Made by a program: the position numbers and the translations under genes | Shown here: positions 1 to 11,400 of the stretch, in pieces | Layout: the number at the start of each line of letters is the position of its first letter | Numbering within the stretch: position 1 is the first letter of the stretch | Notes under the pieces: generated by a model | Told to the model about the DNA's origin: nothing | What the model saw: the letters and a program-made list of their open reading frames with translations, nothing else | Databases searched by the model: none | Origin: Littorina saxatilis | Lineage: Eukaryota > Mollusca > Gastropoda > Littorinimorpha > Littorinidae | Length of the DNA: 64,000 bases | Assembly: GCF_037325665.1 (NCBI RefSeq) | Contig: NC_090245.1 | Location: forward strand, 105,707,309 to 105,771,308 | Direction: 5' to 3'

Positions 1-110
1 CTCTTTCCCTCAGGACCTTCATCGACTGTGGTTTCTGTTGTTTACGTCCAACAGACAAGAATAAAGAGCTCAGTGCAGTTTCATGTTGGCATCTTCGCAT
101 GTACTCCACT
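1..110 (+). other. Possible last exon of an upstream gene
   Basis: The window opens with a polypyrimidine tract and AG (1-13), a good 3' splice acceptor, followed by an AATAAA at 60-65 and then a C-run. No coding frame is recognisable. This would fit a 3'UTR exon of a gene lying before the window, but it rests only on the acceptor and polyadenylation-like signals. Confidence 0.2.
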
Positions 111-150
111 CCTGACCAAAACTACCCCCCCCCCCCCCTCCTGATGGGTA

Positions 151-1206
151 CAATATTGACGGACTGTTTGATGATATCTTCTGCTATGGTCTGTTGAGAC
201 AGTGATATCAAAATCGAGACCGGAGGTCGAGATTTTGATATCACTGTCGAAACAGACTAATAGCAGAAGATATCATCACACAGTCAGTCAATGTTAGATA
301 TATTGCTAATTCTCTGGACATTTTGTATTAACTGTAAAGAAATTACAAAAGTATTTGTCTCAGTTTTGGCTGTTCCATATCCCTCCCTCTGATTATCATT
401 TCTTTTTGTTCACTCTTTTCTTGTACTTTTCAGTATTTCAAAATGTCTTTTCTTTCAAAAAGTCTTTAGTCACTTGCTCAACTAAATTCTGGGATCATTA
501 CATTTTCATATATATTTGTTTGTTTTTAAATTTAGGTGTTTTTGTTTTTGAAGTGGGGAAGCAATAAAGAGGTCGTCGATATCAAAACTGATATCGACGG
601 AAATGTCGTCGATATCACTTTTGCACTGAGCTCAGTTTTTCCCAATTGACCAATGGAAATCCACGTAACATATGAAATAGCAATATTGGGTAATATGGAC
701 GGACTGCATGTCTGATGATATCATCTGCTATGGTCTGTTGAGACAGTGATATCAAGATTTTGATATCACTGTCGAAACTGACCAATAGCAGAAGATATCA
801 TCACACAGTCAGTCAATGTTAGATATATTGCTAATTCTCTGGACATTTTGTATTTACTGTAAAGAAATTACAAAAGTATTTGTCTCAGTTTTGGCTGTTC
901 CATATCCCTCCCTCTGATTATTATTTCTTTTTGTTCACGTTTTTCTTGTACTTTTCAGTATTTTAAAATGTCTTTTCTTTCAAAAAGTCTTTAGTCACTT
1001 GCTCAACTACATTCTGGGATAATTACATTTTCATATATATTTTTTTGTTTTTAAATTTAGGTGTTTTTGAAGTGGGGAAGCAATAAAGAGGTCGTCAATA
1101 TCAAAACTGATATCGACGGAAATGTCGTCGATATCACTTTTGCACTGAGCTCAATTTTGCTCAATTGACCAATGGAAATCCACGTAACATATGAAATAGC
1201 AATATA
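151..1206. repeat. Two tandem copies (~540 bp) of a palindrome-bearing repeat
   Basis: Copy 1 (about 151-690) and copy 2 (about 691-1206) are nearly identical. Each holds a snap-back palindrome built on GATATCAAAATC / GATTTTGATATC (about 198-262 and 732-778) and a second one built on GTCGATATCAAAACTGATATCGAC. A further partial copy in opposite orientation lies at about 28890-29010 in the intron after the alternative exons of the second hexosaminidase. The family is unknown to me; no coding frame is present. Confidence 0.75.
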
Positions 1207-1298
1207 GTTTTTTGAGGTCGCATTTTCGGGGATTGTTGACCCTTTGTGCCAACCATAGCTATGATTTTGCGAGAGTAGCCGAACGTGCCTGTGGGAGG

Positions 1299-1332
1299 TT
1301 CACGTGATTTTCTGTTTGCATAGTCACATGAC
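1299..1332. promoter_or_regulatory. Two CLEAR-like E-boxes upstream of the first hexosaminidase
   Basis: TTCACGTGAT lies at 1299-1308 and GTCACATGAC at 1323-1332, 17-50 bp before the chosen start codon. Both are close to the CLEAR consensus GTCACGTGAC bound by TFEB/MITF factors, which controls lysosomal genes including hexosaminidases in mammals. The match is seen in sequence; use by this gene is inferred. Confidence 0.45.
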
Positions 1333-1348
1333 ATCTAACCTTCCCATA

Positions 1349-4300
1349 ATGGTGGAAGGATCAAGGAAGATGGTTTCGCTTCTCTTTGTTTTGTCTCTGT
1401 TTTCTGCATTGTCTGACGCAAAACTCTCTGTGACACCCACAAAGGGTGTACCATGGCCAATGCCTATGGACTACAAAACTACCGGCAAGCAGAACACTGT
1501 TGATGCTGCCAGTTTTCGTTTTACCACTCGAAGTGTTGAGTGCGACATTTTGCTGGATGCATACGTTCGCTACAGAGAAGCGATCTTTGGGCGAAATGCC
1601 GACAGATTCCATGCCATGCGTCAAAGGTAAACTGTAAATGTTAGTTACTGTAGTAAGGATATATATAGAACTTCGCAATCCGAGTGTACAGTATGTATTG
1701 CTTTTTTACAACCTGTTTAAATTTTAGCTTTTTTTTATTTAGACATTCAGTGGGCATAAAACATTTGCTCCAGAATTAATTCTGATTTTTTTGGTAAGTG
1801 ATTTAAAGGCAGAGTAAGCCTCCCGTAAACCATCACAGATACGGTCAGGCTTTTACACACAGTATAAACACCCTTTCATTTAAACACTCACCAATTGAGA
1901 ACATCCTAGGTGCCCTCCGTAAAGAGCGAACAATTTTCAAAGAATTTATTTTTGCGTGGTTTATCTTACCCCTGAGCCATCGTGAACCCGTGTGATCCAG
2001 TTTTCCCTTTTCACAATGCAGTCGTCATAGTTAGTCATTTGAATGCGACTCGACGTGAGCTTATCTACAATAGCACGTTTTTTTATGCACGAAACAACGG
2101 CTGTGGTTCACAAGAACTCTAGCGATGGCTTGTGACTGTTGAGAGGAACGGCGATTTGCACTGATAAACCGGCCGTCGTCTGCTACGACCCTTGCGTGAC
2201 CCTGCTTCCGGGCTTTTCTTTTTTTAAACTTTCACAACTTCGAATTGTTCTGATCTTGTCTTGATGAAAAACGAATTCTTTTATGATTAAAGAATGTTTG
2301 TGTAACAAGCTGTCAATTTATTATTTAGATTTTAAAAGTTAGGTCCAGCGCAAAAACGAGGCGCCGTTGTTGTTAACGGAACAAGTCTACGAAAATAAAT
2401 TCTTGGAAAATGTCTCACGCTCGACAGAAAGCAGCCAGGATGTTCCCGTTCGGTGAGCGTTCAAATGGAAGTATGCTTGTACTGTATTTAGACGCTCGGG
2501 GAGCTCTGTGATGGTTTACGGGAGGCTTACTGTGCCTTTAACCTTTCTTCAACCAGTATTGAAGAATGACATAGGTTTTGTCTTTCTTGGGATATTGCAG
2601 TCCCAAGTTTGTGCAGATGTTCAGCCAGGAGGGAGATATCGGCGAAGTGTCTGTGGATGTGTCCAAACCTTGTCAGGGCTCCTACCCAAGCCTGGAGTCA
2701 GATGAGTCCTGTAAGTCAGAAAAAGAGTTATTTAAATTTGAAGTCACTGACCTCTTTCTTCAGTTTTACTGTCTGTCAAGGCTGTTATTATTATCTGTAG
2801 TACAAGTAGTAGTTATCAGACTAGCAGCTCAAATGGATTGACGCATTCTTATCAGGCAGAACTCAACAGGTAGTTGTAGATGGTGAAACATCAGACCAAG
2901 TCCCAGTAGTGAGCGGAGTGCCACAAGGAACAGTAATGGGGCCCCTTTTGTTTCTCCTCTTCATCAATGACCTCCCAGATAAACTTATCTCTAAAACCAG
3001 GTTGTTCGCAGATGATTGCATTGTCTACAGGGAAATTAGAGACATACAGGATTGTAGACTCCTTCAAAGTGATTTAAACACCTTGTCACAGTGGGAAAGG
3101 ACTTGGGGTATGGAATTCCACCCACAGAAGTGTAGTGTTTTGACTTGCTCCAGATCACGCAAGAGAACCACCTTTGACTATGTTTTGAAAGGTTTCACAC
3201 TAGAGCAGACAACCAGCTCCAAGTATTTAGGTGTAGATATCTGTAGTGACCTTTCATGGAAGTCCCACATCGACCGTGTTACCAAGAAAGCAAACGGCGT
3301 TCTCGGATTCCTGAAAAGAAACCTACGCACAACCAACAAGAAGACCAAGTCCAATGCATACTTCACGCTCGTACGACCACACTTAGAGTATTGTAGTGCA
3401 GTTTGGAACCCGCACACCGTAGAGATGACCAAAAAGGTAGAACAGATTCAACGTAGGGCAGCAAGGTATGTGACACACGATTATAGTTATGAAAGTAGTG
3501 TCAGTTCCATGTTGCAGTCACTCGGATGGGAAACCCTAGAAAGTAGGCGCACCAAGACCCAACTCACAATGCTCCACAAAATCATCAACAACCTGGTAGA
3601 TATCCCCCCAGACCCCTACCTCACCCCTGGCACTGGCAGAACTCGATCCAACCACAACCTTAAACTTCGCCAAATTTCCGCCCGTACAAACTATTTTAAA
3701 TACAGCTTCTTCCCGCGTACCATCCCCGTGTGGAATTCCCTCCCGGCAGCTGCTGCCGAGGCTCCCTCTCTGGTATCTTTCAGAGGGGAGCTCTCCAAAC
3801 TCTCATTCTAACTCCTCCCCACTCCTTATTTTGTTTCAAAGTTAGAGTAGGGTCTCAGTTATATTCAGTTCCTCCTTGATCGTTTTGTTTCGTTTGACTA
3901 CTTCCTTTATGCTTAAGTCTTTTCTATCCTCAGTTACTTTTGATTTTTTCTCCGTCTTTGTCCTCTTAAAGAGCGCTAGTCACTAAAAGTCAGCAATTGA
4001 CGACGTGACGAAAATATTCTGAAATTCTGAAATTCTGAAAGAGGCCTCGTGGCCTAAAACTAATAGTAAAAGTATAAGATATTCCATTTCATGATATTGA
4101 TCATGCCATGGTTTACATTCAGTTGGAGTTGTGTTTTGTTAATTATCATTCAATAAATTTAACACATTCTTTTCATAATTGTTGGGACTTGTTCCAGAGA
4201 TTTTTTGTATGATTTGATTCTTTTGAAAAGAAAACTTAACGGCAAAAGTAAGCCGGAAGCTTTTCTTTGGTGGAGCGTACAAAAATGTGCTAGAGTATGC

Positions 4301-7300
4301 CTTTTTACATTTATTTTATCATATGTTTAAGTATGCTTCAGATGGTGTACTGATAAAGCTCCCGGATAGATTACATATATATCTTTATAAGATAAAACAA
4401 AGTGTGTTTTCAGGCCATGGGTTTTTTTTTTTAACAGATCAGTTACCTCATCAACTTAAAATACAGAAATACTTAATATATGAATATGATGTGCATGTAC
4501 GTGTCTGGACAAGGAGCACATGTGGATTATTTGTTGCATTAAAAGCAAGAGTATTCACTTTTTCCTTACCCATACAAACCTGACAGTCTGAAAAGGGGGG
4601 TTCCACTGTATCTTCTGATAGTGATGGTTTTGTTCCAGATTCACTGAGTGTGGCTAATGGCCAGGTCATGATCTCAGCACAAGAAGTGTGGGGGGCGCTG
4701 TGGGGACTGGAGACGTTCGTTCAGCTTGTCTACAAATCTGACACAGGGGAGGTAAGGCAAAAAAAAAAAAAAGTGTGGTTATGGTAACATAGCAAAAAAA
4801 ATAGGGTAGGAAGGTAGGCAATCATTGGTTTTTTTTTCTACTTTTTTTTCTAATGTGTACAAATTAAACCTACTTGACAGGGAAATAAGTGTGCGACTCG
4901 AGTGCTTTCGCTTTCATTGCGTTTTCTGCACTGGGTGTTTTTTGTTGTTGTTTTTTTGTTGACAAATGTAATAAAAAGTTATAGGGTCGGCCCCTAAAAA
5001 TAGGGTAGGTCGGGTTACCGTAACCACACCTATTTTTTTTTTTAGGCCTAAGTGATTTTCAGTGGAGCACGCAAGAAGTTAAAAATAGAGAGTTGGAGTG
5101 TGGTAGTCGCAGATTTTGCTGTGTGTGTGTGTGTGTGTAGTCATATGTATGTTGAAATTGCAGATTTCGAGGAATCGGCAACATTGTTGCCCATTTCAAG
5201 TAATCAGCAAAACGCTGCCTATTTCACGAAATCAGCAGCCAGTCCAAAACTTAGCGCTTGCATTGCTTTATCTCCCTATCATGGTTTTTATGGTCTTTGT
5301 TGGTCAGTACATAACTCTGAAAATGCACCCCAAAAATACACTTCCCGCGGTAACTTGCCATAACATCAATTATTGCGATATCTATTCATTCAAGCAAGTA
5401 GCTGTCTGTGAGTGGTGATACCCCAGGAATATGAGAACTTAAAAACCCAAAATTGGCTGCCGACTTTGCGAGATGGGCAAGTTTTAGAAGCCTTTGTGCA
5501 TAATCGGCAAAGTGCTGCTGTTTTTGCAAAATGGGCAGCGTTTTGCCGATAATGCAAAATGGGCAAAAATGTTGCTGATTCTGCGAATTCAGCAATTCGG
5601 TGAACTGGGCACAACGTATATGTGTGAATGTGTGTTTGTTCATGCATATATTTTGAGTTTGTGTTGCTGGCTGTGCACAACTAAGATGTTTATAACACAA
5701 GACGTTTGAAACCTCGTGGTATTTACAAGCACACAAAAATTGAAGAATGAGGCAAAACAGTTAAAATAGTCTGTTTACGGTATCCCGACCGACCCTATAT
5801 TTTCGCGCGACCCTAGACTTTTTTTTTGGCATTTGGGAAAAGAAAAAAAAAAAAGTCTTTGGTTTTTTTGCAAAATAACTTAAAAATATGTTTTTTTGGA
5901 AAATAAATAAATAAAAAATAAATCCCGACCTACCGACCCTATTTTTTTTGCCTATGTTACCGTAAACAGACCTTTTTTTTGTTTTGGCCTAACAGAAGTG
6001 TGGATAATTAAGCAGCACATAATATGAACTCCACGCTTGTTGCAGTATATGGTGAACGACACAATCATCTCTGACAAGCCTCGCTTTGCCCACCGTGGTT
6101 TGCTGCTGGACACATCACGCCACTTCTTATCCACAAGAAATCTCCTCCGCAACCTGGTGAGACAAGTCTTAATTGTACAGTGGTGGAGCCTGCAATTTGC
6201 AGCCCCTCTTATGAGAGAACATCTCCCAAGAAAGGACACAATCTGTAGACCCTTTGTCTATTATCCTTGGCAAAATTTACTTGTCGGGACAGACCACCTG
6301 CAATGTAAGGACAGTTTCGGCTGTTCCCCAGGGTGTCTTCTCATTGCAGGTGCAATTGTAATTTGTCCTGAATTATTTGTGGAGTTGTCATTAACAATGA
6401 AAGCACCCCCCGCGGGTTAGGAGGAGTCCCATATTGGTTGGGACGAGAAAGAATTTACCCGATGCTCCCCAGCATGTCGTAAGAGGCGACTAACAGGTTC
6501 TGTTTCTCCTTTTACCCTTGTTAAGCGTTTCTTGTATAGAATATAGTCAATGTTTGTAAAGATTTTAGTCAAGCAGTATGAAAGAAATGTTACGTCCTTT
6601 GTACTGGAAACTTGCATTCTCCCAGTAAGGTCATATATTGTACTACGTTGCAAGCCCCTGGAGCAATTTTTTGATTAGTGCTTTTGTGAACAAGAAACAA
6701 TTAACAAGTGGCTCTATCCCATCTCCCCCCTTTCCCCTATCCCATCTCCCCCCTTCCCCCATCGCGATATAACCTTGAATGGTTGAAAACGACGTTAAAC
6801 ACCAAATAAAGAAAGAAAGAAAGAACAATGAAAGCAGAAGGACAATTTTTTTTTTAATAGAGTAGAAGATTGTTTCTGCACTTTTGTGTTTTGGGTGTTG
6901 ATTCTGCAAACAGGCTTACACTTTTCTATTTGCAGTTTTTCTTAAACGTGAATGACTGATATTTGGATGTGGCCTTCTTTGAGTGTTGTTTATACTTTGG
7001 TGATTGCTGGTGACTAGCTCTCCTCTCCTGTGTGGTTTATCATTCAAGTATAAAGTCGGTTTGTGTGTGCGTGCATTTGTGTGGGTATGTGTGTGTGTGT
7101 GTGTGTGTGTGCAGTGTTTAGAGGTAAACATTTATTTTCTTATATTTAATAGAATTATGTTTATTCGTTTGCAGGACGCTATGGCCCAGAACAAACTGAA
7201 TGTGTTTCATTGGCACATTGTAGATGACCAGTCTTTCCCCTATGAGAGCATGGCTTTTCCTGAGCTTAGCAACAAGGTATCATTACTTATTCAACTTATT

Positions 7301-7860
7301 TTTATGTGGTAAAAACACTTTTTCAGTTTTGTTTTCTTTTTGTTTTGGGTTGATCTTTAAAGCAAATTTGTTTCATTACATTTTAAGATAACCTTTACAA
7401 GCTTAGTGCTGAAATAAGGTGTATCTGTTTTCTTTTTCTCCTTTCTCTTTGTCGTCTTCTTCTCATCTTTCCCCTTTGTCATTGTTAAACACACAAGATC
7501 AAGATTTATACAGAAGCACATTTTCTACTGCATTAAGTATTTGTACTTTTGAAGTCATAATTTTTTACATCCATTCTCTTGGGTACTTGCATCAGAGTTC
7601 TTGTATTGTGAAGCAGTGAATGTTTTGGAGAATGTAGTAAAATTAATTGAGGGCAATGTAATCTTCATAACTGTGTCGATATCTGCCTTTCTCTTGCAGG
7701 GATCGTATTTCCCAGAGTCCCAAGTCTACACGCCTACAGATGTTGCAGAAGTCATTGAGTTTGCTCGTCTTAGAGGAATCAGGGTGGTGGCAGAGTTTGA
7801 TTCGCCAGGTGTGTTGCTTAATTCTGGATATTTCTTTAAACAGTGAGACCTCCCCCCAAC

Positions 7861-7891
<31 letters not shown>

Positions 7892-8378
7892 CCCTCCCCC
7901 CTTCCCATTTTGTCTTTATTCTAGGACGCCACTCGATTGAAGACATACCCCTTCCAGGCACCTGCTTGCTAACATTTTTTGTTCGTAACCACTGTACGTA
8001 GAGTTACCACTCTCTCCCATTTTAAACTCCTACTTTAGACCTAACATGGTTATTCTTGTACCAGGCACACCTCTCGGGTAGAGAGCAGTAAATATGTCAA
8101 TGTACAAGCACTGAGAGTAACAGATTTCTTATCACTCATTTTTGAACAGGTCACACTCAGTCGTGGGGTTTAGGCCAGAAGGGCTTTTTGACGGAGTGCT
8201 ACAGTGGGGTAAAACCTGACGGATCGTACGGCCCTGCAGATCCCACCCTCAACACCACCTTCCCCTTCCTCAAGCAGTTCTTCGCTGAGGTGGCGTCCGT
8301 CTTCCCTGACCAGTACATCCACCTGGGTGGGGACGAAGTCAGCTTCACCTGCTGGTCAGTACCTGTGTATTCTTCTTC

Positions 8379-8410
<32 letters not shown>

Positions 8411-11400
8411 CTGCGTTCATGGGCTAAAACTCCCATGTACACATGTGTTTTTTGCATGAGTGTGTTTTTACGTGTATGATCGTTTTTAATCCGCCATTTA
8501 GGCAGCCATACGCCGCCATTCAAATTCAGATCTCAAGGTTTCACATCAGAACAACGAGTGTCTTGTCTCTCCTTTGGGATTAGCACATTTAAGAAACGAA
8601 AGTTCTGACGTCACTGTATCCCATCTCCCCCCCTTTCCCTGTCGCGATATAACCTTCGTGGTTGAAAACGACGTTAAACACCAAATAAAGAAAGAAAGAA
8701 ATGACGTCACTGCATGTTGACACAGGAAGACGTTTTTACATTTCTCTTAATTGTTTTTGAAGAAAATGCTGATCCGTGTTAGCAAATCCTGTTGTAATAA
8801 TACATATAAGAGGAATATGAGAAAGAGAATAATAGAGATGTAGAGGCTAGACAAAGGGACAATGACAATTCTTTGTCTTTCGAGGGTAACAGAGTAAGCA
8901 GTGATCTGCTTTTTTACATCTGGCCCTTGCCCTGAAGAGGGACTAATCTAAAATGGCGGAATAAACAAGTAAAGAAAACAACTGCTACATATGTTTATAG
9001 ATAAACTGAAGGAAGAACTCATTATACAAAGAGGTGGGTTTGGGGTGAGTGGTGTTGGCGTTGTATGTTAGTGTGTACTCAAAAGACCAGACCTTAGGGT
9101 TGTACCACTCGCTGCATTATCTGAGCATCCAGTTTGACACACTGCAGTCCACTAATACTTGTTGTTCCTGTTTTCACCTGTATGCAGGCAGTCCAACCCT
9201 GTCATCAAGGACTTCATGCAGAAAATGTCGTATGGCACCAACTATGCTAAATTGGAAGAGTACTACATGCAGAAGTAAGTAACTGATACCTGGTGTTTAT
9301 GTGCAGGTAGTGGGATTTTTTCTTTGCTGAAAATTGGAGCTTTGTTAATATGATATTTTTGAGAATGTTCAAATAATTTTAAATATCACGATATTTAATA
9401 TTTTTGCTGCTTGAAACTTCAGGATTGACAAAGCGCAAAAAGTCATTGCTGCTTTTGATTTTGCAGCTATGTTTGTGTCTTGTTTGTTGTTATTTTCCAT
9501 GAAATCTTCTATATATTTACTTTTAATTGTGTGTGAACTCTGTTCTAATTTGTGCATGTGAAATCAATTTTGTTTTAGTTTATCACATTTGTATGTACGT
9601 GTTTACATTTATGTATTGCTGTAAGTAAATCAGTGTTCACGAACAGAATTGTTTACTTTCAGCTTGCTGGATATAATCAACTCTCTGAAGCGTGGCTACA
9701 TCATCTGGCAGGAGGTGATTGATAACGGCGCAAAGGTGAGAATTTGAATACAGAGGGAATATTAGCGGGACACTGCACAGTTGTTCCAGAGACTCTCTAG
9801 CATAAAGAAGTCTTCTTTGGTTGTAGTCATACCTTGTACAGTGGAACCTCTCTTTTACGACCCCCCCCCCCCCCCCCAATTTAAGACTCCATCTCTTTTT
9901 AGACCCTGTTTTCTCAGACTTTCTGTTCATAACCTTTGTAAATAGGCTATACCCCCATTTTGAGACTCGGTCCTTTTTAAGACCTGATTTTCTCAGACTT
10001 TTGACGGTCTTAACAGGGGGGTTCCACTGTAGCATTTTAGGTCCAATGTGTATCCATGCTAATTGCTAGTGTTGAAAGTTCGTGGTTTGTTGACACTCAT
10101 CCTTAAAGTCTTGAGTCACAAAAATCAGGACAGATTCTTTTAGTGCTCTAGCAATTTATGTGCTTTTTTGTGGCTTTGATTCTACATGTATGCGTAGGTA
10201 CACACAAGAGTGCAGGAAAAAAGGGGAAAGAGGCTGCATTTGTTCCAGCTGCAATGAGCTTGTTCACCTTCTGTACTGAGTATAGCGAGACGAGATACCA
10301 TGTCATTTCCAACCACATTGTAATGTCTCATTTTGAGATATATTATTGTATTGTATTGTATTGTATTATGTTTAACAGGCTGCATATATTCCAGCTGCAA
10401 TGAGCTTGTTCACCTTCTGTACTGAGTATAGCGAGACGAGATACCATGTCATTTCCAACCACATTGTAATGTCTCATTTTGAGATATATTATTGTATTGT
10501 ATTGTATTGTATTATGTTTAACAGGCTGCATATATTCCAGCTGCAATGAGCTTGTTCACCTTCTGTACTGAGTATAGCGAGACGAGATACCATGTCATTT
10601 CCAACCACATTGTAATGTCTCATTTTGAGATATATTATTGTATTGTATTGTATTATGTTTAACAGGCTGCATTTGTTCCAGCTGCAATGAGCTTGTTCAC
10701 CTTCTGTACTGAGTATAGGCGAGACGAGATACCATGTCATTTCCAACCACATTGTAATGTCTCATTTTGAGATATATTATTATTGTATTGTATTGTATTG
10801 TATTGTATTGTATTGTATTGTTATGTATTGTTATGTATTGAGTATAGGTGAGAACAGACACCATGTAATTTCCAGCCACATTGTAATGTCTCATTTTGAT
10901 ATATATTATTATTGTATTGTATTGTATTGTATTGTATTGTGTTTAACAGGCGGCATTTATTTCAGCTGTAACATACTTGTTTGCCTTCATTGTCTGATAC
11001 AGGTGAGACCGGACACAGTGGTGGAGGTGTGGAAGGGTGGCTGGGAAGAGGAGATGGAGAAAGTGACGAAACAAGGCTACAAGACACTGCTGGCATCCTG
11101 CTGGTACCTCAACTACATCTCGTACGGATCAGACTGGACCACGTACTACACTTGCGACCCTCAAAAATTCAATGGTTTGTTTTGCTCAGTCTTTTTCCTT
11201 AGTGCTGACACTCTGCATTGATGTGTGGTTCGGTTAGTGCAGAGAGGTAGAACTCGACAACTTCACAACTTAGTCATCTCCGATGAGAAATTCAATGGTT
11301 TGTTTTGCTCAGTCTTTTTCCTTAGTGCTGACACTCTGCATTGATGTGTGGTTCGGTTAGTGCAGAGAGGTAGAACTCGACAACTTCACAACTTAATCAT

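Noticed and set aside
1361-1678. 105-aa minus-strand ORF over the first hexosaminidase exon
   Set aside because: Antisense shadow; the plus strand encodes the conserved GH20 N-terminus with a signal peptide.
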